Of a stretch of 59,416 nt of DNA, positions 9,635 to 19,549 are shown one piece after another. Every line of letters starts with the position of its first letter. The first letter of the stretch is position 1. Position numbers and translations under genes: made by a program. This DNA comes from Candidatus Thioglobus sp. REDSEA-S12_B1. Its GTDB lineage: Bacteria; Pseudomonadota; Gammaproteobacteria; PS1; Pseudothioglobaceae. Location: NCBI GenBank assembly GCA_001628405.1, contig LURN01000009.1, forward strand, positions 1-59,416, in the 5' to 3' direction. The notes under the pieces were generated by a model. The model saw only the letters and a list, made by a program, of their open reading frames with translations, did not search any database and was not told where the DNA came from.

Positions 9635-10107
9635 TGTCTTACTTGAAAGCTAAAAAGTTAAGCGAGCTATTGATTTCAAAGGGTATTTCGATTGCCATTG
9701 CTGAGTCTTGTACTGGTGGATCATTATCTAGCTCACTCACTTCAATTCCTGGGGCATCTAACTATTTCAACTGTGGTTTTATAACCTACAGTAATGAATC
9801 AAAAATAAGCATGCTTAACGTTGACCCAGATTCTATCAAGCACTTTGGGGCTGTTAGTGAAAAAGTAGCTAGTGAGATGGCAATGGGCGCCGGAAATAAC
9901 TCAAATAGTAATTTAGCGATTTCGGTTACTGGGATTGCTGGTCCCTCTGGGGGCACTGCAGAAAAACCAGTTGGAATGGTATGTTTTGGTTTTTATGTTG
10001 ATGGAAGTGTAACAACGACTACTCAATTTTTCTCAGGAGTCAGGTCTGAAATAGTTTCCGAAAGCATTGCATTCGCTTTAACTGAATTGTCTTCAAAAAT
10101 CGAATGA
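9634..10107 (+). CDS. pncC: Nicotinamide-nucleotide amidohydrolase (CinA C-terminal domain type)
   Basis: Deamidates nicotinamide mononucleotide to nicotinate mononucleotide, salvaging pyridine nucleotides released, for example, by DNA ligase. It is a stand-alone 157-aa CinA C-terminal domain, with no N-terminal COG1058 domain. Motifs: IAIAESCTGGSLSSSLTSIPG (AESCTGG at res ~22-28), the GAVSEKVASEMAMGA helix, and VTGIAGPSGGTAEKPVG (res ~107-123), the catalytic-site loop. The start overlaps the pepN stop by 1 bp and its end overlaps dusA by 4 bp (ATGA). Confidence 0.93.
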   Translation: MSYLKAKKLSELLISKGISIAIAESCTGGSLSSSLTSIPGASNYFNCGFITYSNESKISMLNVDPDSIKHFGAVSEKVASEMAMGAGNNSNSNLAISVTGIAGPSGGTAEKPVGMVCFGFYVDGSVTTTTQFFSGVRSEIVSESIAFALTELSSKIE

Positions 10108-11081
10108 ATCAATCTCTAATCTCCATAGCTCCAATGATGGATTGGACTGATAAACACTGTAGATATTTTTATCGTCTCATCAGTAAGAATGTTGTTCTTT
10201 ATACTGAGATGATTACGTCAAAGGCAATCCTACATGGCGATAAAAATCGATTACTAGATTTTAATGATGACGAAAACCCTTTAGTTCTTCAACTTGGCGG
10301 AAGCGAGCCAAAAGAAATGGCTGAATGCGCATTAATTGCTCAGGCATGGGGTTATGATGAAGTAAACATTAATGTAGGTTGTCCGTCTGACAGGGTGCTT
10401 TCAGGAAGTTTTGGAGCATGCCTCATGAAAGAACCTGATCTTGTTGCCCAGTGCGTTGAGAGTATGGCTGAAAAGTGCGACATACCAGTAACCGTAAAGC
10501 ATCGAATTGGAATTGATGACATGGAGAGCTACGAGCAGCTATCTGATTTTGTTGAGCGGATAAGTGATAAAGGTTGCGAGCACTTTATTGTTCATGCTCG
10601 TAAAGCCTGGCTAACCGGACTTAGTCCAAAAGAAAATAGAACTATTCCTCCGTTAAACTATCCTTGGGTTTATAGACTCAAAGAAGATTTTTCAAATTTA
10701 AAATTTACTATCAATGGTGGCATTGAAAATTGTGAAGAGATTGCAAATCATTTGGACAAAGTGGATGGTGTAATGCTTGGAAGGGCAATCTATCATAATC
10801 CATTTCTTCTTAAGCAGATAGAAGAAGAAGTTTTTAATAGCAATGAAAAGTCTATAGATCGAGAATTCATTCTAAAAAAATATATGTCTTATATTGCTGA
10901 GCAATTACTAAAAGATGTTCCAATAAGGTCAATGACTAGACATATCTTGGGTTTATATCACGGCGAATCAAACGCAAAGCTATTTAGAAGACTACTCAGC
11001 GGAAAGACTGTAGAAATGGAGCATCTAAATGACTGGCTAGATTTTAAAAAAAATAGAGCAACAGAGATTCAAAGCATTTAA
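10104..11081 (+). CDS. dusA: tRNA-dihydrouridine(20/20a) synthase
   Basis: FMN-dependent enzyme that reduces uridine 20/20a in the tRNA D-loop. 325 aa. DusA-specific features rather than DusB/C: SIAPMMDWTDKHCRYFYRLI at the N terminus, VLQLGGSEPKEMAECALIA, NVGCPSDRVLSGSFGACLM with the catalytic Cys, VKHRIGID, HARKAWLTGLSPKENRTIPP and GGIENCEE for FMN phosphate binding. Start overlaps the pncC stop (ATGA). It precedes ftsA by 42 bp, a neighbour it does not usually have. Confidence 0.96.
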   Translation: MNQSLISIAPMMDWTDKHCRYFYRLISKNVVLYTEMITSKAILHGDKNRLLDFNDDENPLVLQLGGSEPKEMAECALIAQAWGYDEVNINVGCPSDRVLSGSFGACLMKEPDLVAQCVESMAEKCDIPVTVKHRIGIDDMESYEQLSDFVERISDKGCEHFIVHARKAWLTGLSPKENRTIPPLNYPWVYRLKEDFSNLKFTINGGIENCEEIANHLDKVDGVMLGRAIYHNPFLLKQIEEEVFNSNEKSIDREFILKKYMSYIAEQLLKDVPIRSMTRHILGLYHGESNAKLFRRLLSGKTVEMEHLNDWLDFKKNRATEIQSI

Positions 11082-11123
11082 TAGTTTGGTAAAATTTTTT
11101 ATAAACCTCTTTAATTAAATACT

Positions 11124-12344
11124 ATGGCAGGCAACCACTTTGTAGCAAGCATCGATATTGGAACAGAAAAGATTGCTTTACTGGTTGCTGAAAGAGAAGA
11201 TGATGACCATCTTCGAATTATTGGACATAACGTTTGCCCGTCGAAAGGAGTCAGAAAAGGATCTATTTTTTCGATTGACGCCCTTTCCAGACAAATCTCG
11301 AAACTAATCAAAAATACCGAAGAGAGTTTTGGAATAGATTTGGCATTATTCCGCGTTAATATTTCAGATACCCACCTTACCTGTATTGATGGAAAAGGAA
11401 AAGTACCTATCAACGAGTTTGTAAGCGCTGATGATTTAGATGCTGTTCTTGAATCAGCAATGGCGATTTCAACCCCGACCAATAAAGAGAAACTTCATAT
11501 CATAAAAAAGAAGTTTACGATAAACGAGACAGTTGTTGTTGATGATCCTATGGACATGGAGGCAGAAGTCCTAGAATCAAAAGTTCATATCATCACGGTT
11601 TCTAGTTCGAGCGTCAGAAATGTAGAAAACTGCCTCAAACAAAGTGACCTTGAGGTAGACAAAATTGTACTTAACTCGATTGCTAAATCTCAAGCACTTT
11701 TGACTCAAGAGGATAAAAATTCTGGCGTATGTCTTCTTGATATTGGCGCAGGAGTTACGAGCTACTCAGTATTTAAAGAAGAGGGCATCGTTCAAAGTGG
11801 AATCATTGCAATGGGTGGAGACGAGGTAACGCAATCAATCGCATACGCTTTTGATACATCTCTTGAGGAAGCTAAAAGACTCAAAGAGAATTACGGAGCT
11901 GCTAAGACACTGCTTCAGTCTGATGATAAGTTTATCGATTTTACTCAGGCCAATAGCAAAGAAGAGCGACAACTTTCAAGCTTGGATTTGAGTGAGGTTA
12001 TTGAAGAGACCTACAGAGAGATTTTTGAGGCGGTCAAGAACGAGCTTAAGCATCGTAATCTTGATGCCATAATTAAATCAGGATTTGTTCTTTGCGGGGG
12101 AGGATCAGAGATCAACTCTGTTGAGGAACTTGTTCGGGATTTTTTTTCCAAGAGAGTAAAGATCGGTAAAATTCAAAGATCAAGAATTTCAGGTCTTGAG
12201 GCGATTCTAACAGACTATCGATATACTGGAAGTATAGGGTTGCTATTGCATGAGGGAGATTTGAGTAAGGCTAAATTTATTGTTTCAAATGGAAACAATG
12301 GAGTCATGGGTAAATTAAAGAAGGCAATTGTGGGTAATTTCTAG
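11124..12344 (+). CDS. ftsA: Cell division protein FtsA
   Basis: Actin-like ATPase that tethers FtsZ polymers to the inner membrane and recruits the divisome. 406 aa (E. coli 420). ATPase motifs: VASIDIGTEKIALLVAE (phosphate-1, res ~8-24), CLLDIGAGVTSYSVF (phosphate-2, ~200), GIIAMGGDEVTQSIAYAF (connect-1) and VLCGGGSEIN (adenosine motif). The last residues, VMGKLKKAIVGNF, form the basic amphipathic membrane-targeting helix typical of true FtsA and not of PilM. The 42-bp upstream spacer has a TATAAA-like -10. lpxC follows after 3 bp with no ftsZ in between; ftsQ is also absent upstream. Confidence 0.95.
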   Translation: MAGNHFVASIDIGTEKIALLVAEREDDDHLRIIGHNVCPSKGVRKGSIFSIDALSRQISKLIKNTEESFGIDLALFRVNISDTHLTCIDGKGKVPINEFVSADDLDAVLESAMAISTPTNKEKLHIIKKKFTINETVVVDDPMDMEAEVLESKVHIITVSSSSVRNVENCLKQSDLEVDKIVLNSIAKSQALLTQEDKNSGVCLLDIGAGVTSYSVFKEEGIVQSGIIAMGGDEVTQSIAYAFDTSLEEAKRLKENYGAAKTLLQSDDKFIDFTQANSKEERQLSSLDLSEVIEETYREIFEAVKNELKHRNLDAIIKSGFVLCGGGSEINSVEELVRDFFSKRVKIGKIQRSRISGLEAILTDYRYTGSIGLLLHEGDLSKAKFIVSNGNNGVMGKLKKAIVGNF

Positions 12345-12347
12345 ATT

Positions 12348-13259
12348 ATGGTTAAACAAAGAACAATCAAGAAGACAGTTAAGGCTAGAGGAGTTGGAAT
12401 TCATAGCGGAAAAGTAGTTAATTTAACCTTAATTCCTGCTGCAGAAGATCATGGAGTTGTTTTTAAAAGGTTGGACGCAGGCGGAAGACAGGTTCACGCA
12501 CACAGTGCTTTTGTTAATGAAGTAGTGTTATCTACTGGGCTTGAAAATCAAGGTGTTAAGGTTTCAACCATTGAGCATCTGATGTCAGCACTTTCTGCGC
12601 TTGGAGTTGATAATCTGCTTGTCGAGCTTGATTCATTTGAGGTGCCAATTATGGATGGCTCGTCTGCGCCTTTTGTTTTTTTGGTTCAGTCTGCTGGCAT
12701 TGAAGAGCAAGATGCACCTAAAAGATTTATCGTTATTAAAGATAAAATTAGGGTTGAAAATGGTGAATCATGGGCTCAGGTTTCTCCTCATAACGGCTTT
12801 AAAGTTTCATTAGAAATAGACTTTGAACACAAGAAAATAAAGGAAAGTGGTCAAAAGCTCACAATTGATTTTTCAGAACAGTCTTATCTGAAGGAAATAT
12901 CTCGAGCCAGGACTTTTGGTTATGAAAGAGATGTTGAGATGCTTCAAAAGCAAAATCTCGCACTGGGGGCTAGCATAGACAATGCAATTGCTCTTTCGGA
13001 TGATGACATCTTAAATGAAGATGGAATGCGCTATCACAATGAGTTTGTTAAACACAAAATTTTAGATATTGTCGGGGATCTTTTTCTATTAGGGGGTAAT
13101 GTGATTGGTCATTATGAAGGCTTCAGAACAGGTCATATGCTTAATGACCAACTATTATCAGCAATTTTATCGCAGCCAAAAGCATTTAGCATTGAGACTT
13201 TTGAGGAGGGTGATTCTCCAATACAATTCTATTCGGAAGATTGGCAAAACGATCTTTAG
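12348..13259 (+). CDS. lpxC: UDP-3-O-acyl-N-acetylglucosamine deacetylase
   Basis: Zinc amidase catalysing the committed step of lipid A synthesis, evidence for an LPS-bearing outer membrane. 303 aa (E. coli 305). Zinc ligands are His77 ([10 protein letters not shown]), His236 and Asp240 (KHKILD); general acid His263 (TGHMLND) is present. All four sit two residues before the E. coli positions. Other blocks are [27 protein letters not shown] and [16 protein letters not shown]. It keeps its usual position downstream of ftsA, but directly so, because ftsZ is missing here. Confidence 0.97.
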   Translation: MVKQRTIKKTVKARGVGIHSGKVVNLTLIPAAEDHGVVFKRLDAGGRQVHAHSAFVNEVVLSTGLENQGVKVSTIEHLMSALSALGVDNLLVELDSFEVPIMDGSSAPFVFLVQSAGIEEQDAPKRFIVIKDKIRVENGESWAQVSPHNGFKVSLEIDFEHKKIKESGQKLTIDFSEQSYLKEISRARTFGYERDVEMLQKQNLALGASIDNAIALSDDDILNEDGMRYHNEFVKHKILDIVGDLFLLGGNVIGHYEGFRTGHMLNDQLLSAILSQPKAFSIETFEEGDSPIQFYSEDWQNDL

Positions 13260-13367
13260 CTTAAGCTCAAACTCTTTGAATTAATTTACAAAAGTTATCC
13301 TTCTTACAGCCTGTTTTTAAGGCAAATTTTGCTTCCAACGAAGTGTTTTAGCGCTAGATTCTTTGGG

Positions 13368-13373
13368 TATAAT
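13368..13373 (+). promoter_or_regulatory. Probable -10 box for the ilvBNC operon
   Basis: A perfect TATAAT lies about 30 bp before the ilvB start, which would give a leader of about 22 nt. That is too short for a leader peptide, so unlike leuA and argD this operon shows no attenuator. No good -35 hexamer is seen 16-18 bp upstream. The rest of the 143-bp spacer after lpxC holds only a weak GCCT/AGGC inverted repeat. Confidence 0.5.
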
Positions 13374-13402
13374 CGAAAACTTTTAAATTACCGTTAAAGG
13401 CG

Positions 13403-15136
13403 ATGGAATTAAATGGCGCTGAAATTCTTGTAGATTGTCTTCAGAAAGAGGGTGTTGATCATGTTTTTGGTTATCCTGGGGGTGCTGTTCTGCATATATA
13501 TGATGCGATAGAGGCTCAGGACAAAATTACTCATGTTTTGGTGCGTCATGAGCAGGGCGCCGCTCATGGTGCAGATGGTTACGCTAGAGCCAATGGTAAG
13601 CCGGGTGTTGTATTGGTAACTTCTGGTCCTGGAATTACAAATGCCGTAACTGGTATTGCAACGGCTCATATGGACTCGATACCTATGGTCGTGATTTCAG
13701 GTCAAGTTCCCTCACCTCTTATAGGTATGGATGCCTTTCAGGAGGTTGACGCAACTGGCATAACTCGTTCATGTGTGAAGCATAATTTTCTTGTAAGAGA
13801 TATTAGTGACATAGCTACTACGGTAAAAAAAGCTTTTCATATCGCAACCACAGGAAGGCCTGGCCCAGTAGTCATAGATATTCCTAAGGATATAACCATT
13901 GCCAAAATGGAGAAAGAGGAATATCCGGATTCAATTGAAATTCGCTCATACAAACCAACTACCAAGCCAAGTAATCGTCAAATACGAAAAGCGGCTGAGT
14001 TAATTTCAAACGCAAAAAAACCAATACTTTATTCTGGCGGTGGCTGCGTCATCGGAAATGCTTCTAGAGAGCTCAGAGAATTTACCCAAATGCTTGGATT
14101 CCCTATCACTCAAACACTCATGGGACTTGGTGCATACCCAATGACCGATAAACAATCTCTAGGAATGTTAGGTATGCATGGTACTTATGAGGCTAATATG
14201 GCTATGCATGGCTCCGATTGTGTTGTTGCTATTGGTGCTAGATTTGATGACAGAATTACAGGTAATTTAGCGAAATTTTGCCCTACAGCTAAGTTCATTC
14301 ATATTGACATCGATCCTTCACAGATTTCTAAAAACGTTGTTGCTGATATTCCAATTGTTGGCCAGACAGCACAAGTTCTGCAAGCACTGATTGATGAATT
14401 AAAGGATAAAGAACTTTCTGATATTTCTAATTGGTGGTCACAAATTGAGGATTGGAGAAAAATCGATTCATTGGCTTATAAAAAATCACCTGGTGTTATA
14501 AAGCCGCAAACTGTAATTGAAGCATTGTATGAGGTCACCGAGGGTAAGGCTATCGTTACTTCGGATGTTGGACAGCATCAAATGTGGGCTGCTCAATATT
14601 ACCCGTTTGATGAGCCAAGGCAATGGATTAACTCTGGTGGTCTTGGAACAATGGGCTTTGGACTGCCAGCCGCTATGGGCGCTAAGCTAGCTATGCCTGA
14701 AAAAGATATTGCCTGTGTTACTGGAGAAGGAAGTATTCAAATGATGCTACAAGAGCTCTCTACCATGCTTCAATATGCAACACCAGTAAAGATTATCAAT
14801 CTTAATAATGGCTACCTTGGTATGGTTAGGCAGTGGCAAGAGTTCTTTTATGAAAAGCGTTACGCTATGTCTTATATGGATGCTTTACCTGACTTTATCA
14901 AATTGGCAGAGAGTTATGGTCATTTAGGAATTAAAGTCGACCAGGAGAAAGATCTAAAGCCTGCTCTAATTGAAGCCTTTAAGCAGAAAGAACGCACGGT
15001 GTTTCTAGATATCATGACGGACCCATCGGAAAATGTATTTCCAATGATTCCTGCCGGTGGTGCGCACTGCGATATGCTTCTTGCAGGGAGAGATGAGATG
15101 GTTTCTAAAGATGAAACAGACTTTAACGCGGTATAG
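13403..15136 (+). CDS. ilvB: Acetolactate synthase large (catalytic) subunit
   Basis: ThDP- and FAD-dependent synthase that makes acetolactate or acetohydroxybutyrate, the first common step to valine, leucine and isoleucine. 577 aa. The N-terminal Pyr domain has GYPGGAVLHIYDA and HEQGAAHGADGYAR with the ThDP-activating Glu. The central FAD region carries SGGGCVIGN and GARFDDRITGNLAKF. The C-terminal PP domain has GLGTMGFGLPAAMGAK and the ThDP/Mg site GEGSIQMMLQELSTM...NNGYLGMVRQWQE. It is followed after 3 bp by its regulatory subunit. The symbol ilvI would be equally acceptable. Confidence 0.96.
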   Translation: MELNGAEILVDCLQKEGVDHVFGYPGGAVLHIYDAIEAQDKITHVLVRHEQGAAHGADGYARANGKPGVVLVTSGPGITNAVTGIATAHMDSIPMVVISGQVPSPLIGMDAFQEVDATGITRSCVKHNFLVRDISDIATTVKKAFHIATTGRPGPVVIDIPKDITIAKMEKEEYPDSIEIRSYKPTTKPSNRQIRKAAELISNAKKPILYSGGGCVIGNASRELREFTQMLGFPITQTLMGLGAYPMTDKQSLGMLGMHGTYEANMAMHGSDCVVAIGARFDDRITGNLAKFCPTAKFIHIDIDPSQISKNVVADIPIVGQTAQVLQALIDELKDKELSDISNWWSQIEDWRKIDSLAYKKSPGVIKPQTVIEALYEVTEGKAIVTSDVGQHQMWAAQYYPFDEPRQWINSGGLGTMGFGLPAAMGAKLAMPEKDIACVTGEGSIQMMLQELSTMLQYATPVKIINLNNGYLGMVRQWQEFFYEKRYAMSYMDALPDFIKLAESYGHLGIKVDQEKDLKPALIEAFKQKERTVFLDIMTDPSENVFPMIPAGGAHCDMLLAGRDEMVSKDETDFNAV

Positions 15137-15139
15137 TTT

Positions 15140-15625
15140 ATGAGACATATTATTTCAGTTATTTTAGAAGATGAGGCTGGAGCTCTTTCAAGAGTCTCAG
15201 GTCTTTTTACACAACGTGGATTTAATATTGAGTCACTTACAGTTGCTCAAACAACTGACCCCACTCTATCAAGGATGACAATTGTATCTTCTGGAAATGA
15301 GAGAGTCTTAGAGCAAATCGTCAAACAACTCAATAAATTAATTGAGGTTGTAAAAGTGACTGACTTGACAAGCCAAGACCACGTTGAGAGAGAACTAATG
15401 CTTGCTAAGATATCTTCAACCTCAAAAGAGGGCGTCGATCTAAAAGAGTTAGTTGAAATTTTTGGCTGTAAAGTCGTGGATGTTAAAGATAAAATTTACA
15501 CTATAGAAGTTTCTGGCAAAACAAAGAAGATTAATGCATTTTTGGATGCATTAGAACCATCAAACATTATTGAAATCTCAAGAACTGGGGTAACTGGGAT
15601 TTCTAGAGGAAAAAAACTAATCTAA
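15140..15625 (+). CDS. ilvN: Acetolactate synthase small (regulatory) subunit
   Basis: 161-aa regulatory subunit that binds valine and stimulates the catalytic subunit. An N-terminal ACT domain opens with RHIISVILEDEAGALSRVSG and continues FTQRGFNIESLTVAQTTDP, the usual feedback site; the C-terminal half (~res 80-161) is the ACT-like dimer domain that ends ISRTGVTGISRG. Length matches IlvH/IlvN of the 160-aa class, not the ~96-aa E. coli IlvN; ilvH is an equally valid name. It starts 3 bp after ilvB and ends 15 bp before ilvC. Confidence 0.95.
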   Translation: MRHIISVILEDEAGALSRVSGLFTQRGFNIESLTVAQTTDPTLSRMTIVSSGNERVLEQIVKQLNKLIEVVKVTDLTSQDHVERELMLAKISSTSKEGVDLKELVEIFGCKVVDVKDKIYTIEVSGKTKKINAFLDALEPSNIIEISRTGVTGISRGKKLI

Positions 15626-16645
<1,020 letters not shown>

Positions 16646-16682
16646 TCCGAACTGATCAGGTCAGCTTTAGTTTTAAAAAGTT

Positions 16683-17432
16683 ATGACTGAGAAAATACCA
16701 AGCAAAAGAGGAATTTATCTTCTGCCAAGCGTTCTAACAACGTTTGGCATGTTCGCTGGTTTTTATTCAATTATCTCCTCTATTAATGGTGATTTCACTA
16801 TAGCTGCAATTTCAATTTTAATTGCTATGATGTGGGATACTCTCGATGGTCGAGTCGCTCGACTTACAAATACTCAGAGTGACTTTGGTGCTGAATATGA
16901 CTCGCTCGCTGATCTTGTATCATTTGGCTTAGCTCCTGCGCTTCTTGTCTACCAATGGAGTCTATATGAGCTAGGTAGGTTTGGCTGGTTGGCGGCCTTT
17001 GTGTATTTGGCATGTGCAGCATTGAGACTTGCAAGATTTAATACCCAGGTCGGCACAGCCGACAAAAGGTATTTTCAGGGTCTGCCATCTCCTGCTGCAG
17101 CTGGTGTTATAGCAAGTATGATTTGGCTAAAAATTTGGACATTTGCCTCTTTTGATTCAGACGTTATTTCTATGGGCTATTACCTTGGGGCTGGCATCAC
17201 AATTTTGTGTGGTCTGCTGATGGTCAGTAACGTTCGTTATTATAGTTTTAAAGAATTTGATTCCAAAAAAGCCTCTTTTAGGTTCCTTTTAATCGTAATT
17301 TTAAGTCTTATTATCTTAGTATATAAGCCCAACATCATTCTTTTCACAGGGTTCTTTGTATATCTACTATCTGGTCCAATCATAACGATCATTGGATTGA
17401 ACAAAAAGCGATTAAAGAAAAAACAAGGTTAA
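16683..17432 (+). CDS. pssA: CDP-diacylglycerol-serine O-phosphatidyltransferase
   Basis: Membrane enzyme that makes phosphatidylserine, the precursor of phosphatidylethanolamine. 249 aa with about six to eight hydrophobic segments. The CDP-alcohol phosphatidyltransferase signature DG(x2)AR(x8)G(x3)D(x3)D is intact: DGRVARLTNTQSDFGAEYDS then LAD, res ~57-79. This is the Bacillus-type integral-membrane family, not the E. coli phospholipase-D-like PssA. It sits 37 bp after ilvC and before leuA, an ilvC-pssA-leuA order found in many non-enteric gammaproteobacteria. Confidence 0.93.
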   Translation: MTEKIPSKRGIYLLPSVLTTFGMFAGFYSIISSINGDFTIAAISILIAMMWDTLDGRVARLTNTQSDFGAEYDSLADLVSFGLAPALLVYQWSLYELGRFGWLAAFVYLACAALRLARFNTQVGTADKRYFQGLPSPAAAGVIASMIWLKIWTFASFDSDVISMGYYLGAGITILCGLLMVSNVRYYSFKEFDSKKASFRFLLIVILSLIILVYKPNIILFTGFFVYLLSGPIITIIGLNKKRLKKKQG

Positions 17433-17448
17433 TCAGTTCAAGTTCCTC

Positions 17449-17454
17449 TATAAT
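17449..17454 (+). promoter_or_regulatory. -10 box for the leuA leader transcript
   Basis: A perfect TATAAT 9 bp upstream of the leader peptide ATG at 17463. Normal -10 to start-site spacing puts transcription start at about 17460-17462, so the leader ORF would be at the very 5' end of the RNA, that is, leaderless. A clear -35 is not seen. A second weaker candidate (ATAAAAT, about 17585-17591) lies just before leuA and could make a transcript lacking the leader. Confidence 0.5.
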
Positions 17455-17462
17455 CTACCGTT

Positions 17463-17537
17463 ATGAATAAGTTTCTTAATTTATTGACACTCATTTCACT
17501 GAGCAAGCTCTTTGCTTTGTTACGATTATTGCCGTAA
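17463..17537 (+). CDS. Leu-rich leader peptide upstream of leuA (leuL-like, 24 aa)
   Basis: A 24-codon ORF ending in TAA directly upstream of leuA. Ten of the 24 residues are Leu (positions 5, 7, 8, 10, 13, 16, 19, 20, 22, 23), far above background, including three Leu-Leu pairs. The stop codon lies in the loop of a perfect 9-bp hairpin. This matches the logic of leucine attenuation leaders in enteric bacteria, where ribosome stalling at Leu codons senses charged tRNA-Leu. There is no Shine-Dalgarno, and the promoter position implies leaderless translation. Function is inferred; sequence similarity to E. coli leuL is not expected. Confidence 0.65.
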   Translation: MNKFLNLLTLISLSKLFALLRLLP

Positions 17538-17569
17538 GGCAATAATAATCATAGTAGACGAAAGTCTAT
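17525..17569 (+). promoter_or_regulatory. Two hairpins between the leader peptide and leuA
   Basis: Hairpin 1: ATTATTGCC-GTAA-GGCAATAAT, 9-bp perfect stem, 17525-17546, with the leader stop codon in the loop, so a terminating ribosome would melt it. Hairpin 2: TAGAC-GAAA-GTCTA, 17555-17568, capped by a GNRA tetraloop. Neither is followed by a T-tract, so this is not a classical intrinsic terminator. An alternative pairing of AGCTCTTT (17506-17513) with the leuA SD region AAAGGAGCT (one bulge) suggests translational rather than transcriptional control. Hypothesis only. Confidence 0.45.
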
Positions 17570-17612
17570 CCATAAAACTTAAGATAAAATGTGAACAATA
17601 AAGGAGCTAGCG

Positions 17613-19145
17613 ATGTCCGAAAAACTAATAATATTTGATACAACTCTAAGAGATGGTGAACAATCACCAGGCGCATCTATGACGAAAGATGAAAAGGTTC
17701 GAATTGCCAAAAGCTTAGAGAAGATGAAAGTAGATGTCATTGAGGCAGGCTTTGCAATTGCCTCTCAGGGAGACTTTGAGGCAGTGCAGGCTGTTGCAAA
17801 AGCAGTAAAAGACTCGACAATTTGTTCTTTAGCTAGAGCAATAGATAAAGATATTGATAGAGCAGGAGAATCATTAAAAAATGCCAACTCTGCCCGAATC
17901 CATACTTTTATAGCAACATCTGATATCCATATGAAGATGAAGCTTGGAATGACTCCTGACGAAGTTGTAAATCAGGCAGTAAGGTCAGTCAAAAGAGCTA
18001 CAAAATTTACTGACAATATTGAATTTAGTCCAGAAGATGCGGGAAGGTCAGATACAGATTTTTTATGTCGAATACTAGAGGCAGCTATCAATGCAGGTGC
18101 TACTACAATAAATATTCCTGATACAGTTGGATACAGTATTCCTTATCAGTTTGGAAGAACAATGAAAGAACTTATTGAAAGAATTCCAAATTCTGACAAA
18201 GCTGTATTTTCTGCTCACTGCCACAATGATCTTGGTCTAGCAGTCTCTAACTCTCTTTCAGCGGTTCTAAATGGTGCAAGACAAATTGAGTGTACTATTA
18301 ATGGTCTAGGTGAGAGAGCTGGAAACACTTCTTTAGAGGAGGTGGTAATGGCAGTTAGAACTAGACAGGACGTCTTTGGTTGTGATACAGGTATTGATGC
18401 AACAGGAATCCTTGCTGCTTCTAGGCTGGTATCCTCTATAACCGGTTTTGTGGTTCAACCAAATAAAGCGATAGTTGGCGCTAATGCTTTTGCTCATGAG
18501 GCAGGAATTCACCAAGATGGTGTTCTTAAGCACAGAGAGACCTATGAGATTATGAAGGCAGAGGATGTCGGCTGGAATAATAATTCTTTAGTACTTGGAA
18601 AGCACTCTGGCCGAAATGCTTTTAAATCTAGACTAAGTGAGCTAGGCGTTGAGTTTGAATCTGATGAAGATTTGAATGAAGCTTTCTCAAGATTTAAAAC
18701 ATTAGCTGACAAAAAACACGATATTTTTGATGAAGATCTTCAAGCTCTTGTTTCAGAGACTCAGACAGAAGATACAGAAATTATTCGATTAGTCTCTCTT
18801 AAGGTTTCTGCAGAGTCAGGCAAGATCAATACTGCCGATGTCACTCTTTCAATAAATGGCAGTGAGCATAGTGCTTCAGCAAATACCTCGGGAGCAGTTG
18901 ATGCGACATTCAATGCTATTTTGTCGTTGGTTGATATTGAACCAAAACTTCAGCTTTATTCTGTTTCAAATGTCACCCAAGGAACAGATTCACTAGGCGA
19001 GGTTAATGTAAGGCTTGAGCATGAAGGTAAGATTGTTAATGGCCAGGGGGTTGATACTGATATCATCACTTCTTCAGCGAAAGCCTATGTACATGCCTTA
19101 AATAAAGTTATGGCTAACGTAGAGCGAGCGCACCCTCAGATTTGA
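17613..19145 (+). CDS. leuA: 2-isopropylmalate synthase
   Basis: Condenses acetyl-CoA and 2-ketoisovalerate, the committed step of leucine synthesis. 510 aa. The TIM-barrel catalytic part opens with [17 protein letters not shown] (metal Asp, Arg) and contains [13 protein letters not shown] and [16 protein letters not shown] (metal His pair); the [18 protein letters not shown] signature follows. The region after ~res 390 is the regulatory LeuA dimer domain that binds leucine. SD AAAGGAG lies 6 nt upstream of ATG. It has its own leader and promoter, separate from ilvBNC. The stop overlaps the next start by 4 bp (ATGA). Confidence 0.97.
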   Translation: MSEKLIIFDTTLRDGEQSPGASMTKDEKVRIAKSLEKMKVDVIEAGFAIASQGDFEAVQAVAKAVKDSTICSLARAIDKDIDRAGESLKNANSARIHTFIATSDIHMKMKLGMTPDEVVNQAVRSVKRATKFTDNIEFSPEDAGRSDTDFLCRILEAAINAGATTINIPDTVGYSIPYQFGRTMKELIERIPNSDKAVFSAHCHNDLGLAVSNSLSAVLNGARQIECTINGLGERAGNTSLEEVVMAVRTRQDVFGCDTGIDATGILAASRLVSSITGFVVQPNKAIVGANAFAHEAGIHQDGVLKHRETYEIMKAEDVGWNNNSLVLGKHSGRNAFKSRLSELGVEFESDEDLNEAFSRFKTLADKKHDIFDEDLQALVSETQTEDTEIIRLVSLKVSAESGKINTADVTLSINGSEHSASANTSGAVDATFNAILSLVDIEPKLQLYSVSNVTQGTDSLGEVNVRLEHEGKIVNGQGVDTDIITSSAKAYVHALNKVMANVERAHPQI

Positions 19146-19549
19146 TGATTCCTGAGAGAAATAAATATCTTGAGGCTTTAGGAATACCTGATTTTTTATT
19201 TTCTTCTGTCAGCAATGAATTACCAAACAAATTTAAATTGTTGGTGATTGAACAAGACTCTGAAGAATCATTTTGTCAATCAGGAGCTAGCCAGGACTTG
19301 CTGTTTAAAATGCTAGCGTCTATTGGTCTTGGTTTGAATGAATGTGATCTAATATCACTAGCCAAGTCTGAAATTAATCGCTTTATCAAGGAGCACCCTC
19401 AAGATTTATTGCTCATTATGGATTCGTCTATTGATGCTGAAGGTAAATCTTTATTTATTACTCATCACCCTAAAGATATAATTAAAAATCCTAAGCTAAA
19501 GAGAGACTCTTGGGAAGTTTTAAAAAAGGTTAAATTATGTCTAAAGTAG
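19142..19549 (+). CDS. Hypothetical protein, possible DNA polymerase III psi (HolD)-like
   Basis: 135-aa protein, not firmly recognised. The opening [15 protein letters not shown] resembles the R-x-x-x-L-x-x-LGI start of HolD, which contacts SSB and clamp-loader chi. The C-terminal [19 protein letters not shown] resembles the N-P-x-x-K-R-x-x-W-x-x-L tail of HolD/uracil-glycosylase-like small proteins. The middle has a Rossmann-like alternation with one conserved-looking LLLIMDSS strand. HolD diverges fast and is commonly missed by homology. It overlaps leuA by 4 bp and queH by 13 bp. The function is a hypothesis. Confidence 0.4.
   Translation: MMIPERNKYLEALGIPDFLFSSVSNELPNKFKLLVIEQDSEESFCQSGASQDLLFKMLASIGLGLNECDLISLAKSEINRFIKEHPQDLLLIMDSSIDAEGKSLFITHHPKDIIKNPKLKRDSWEVLKKVKLCLK

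Noticed and set aside
17525..17569. Classical intrinsic terminator upstream of leuA
   Set aside because: Neither hairpin is followed by a T-tract.
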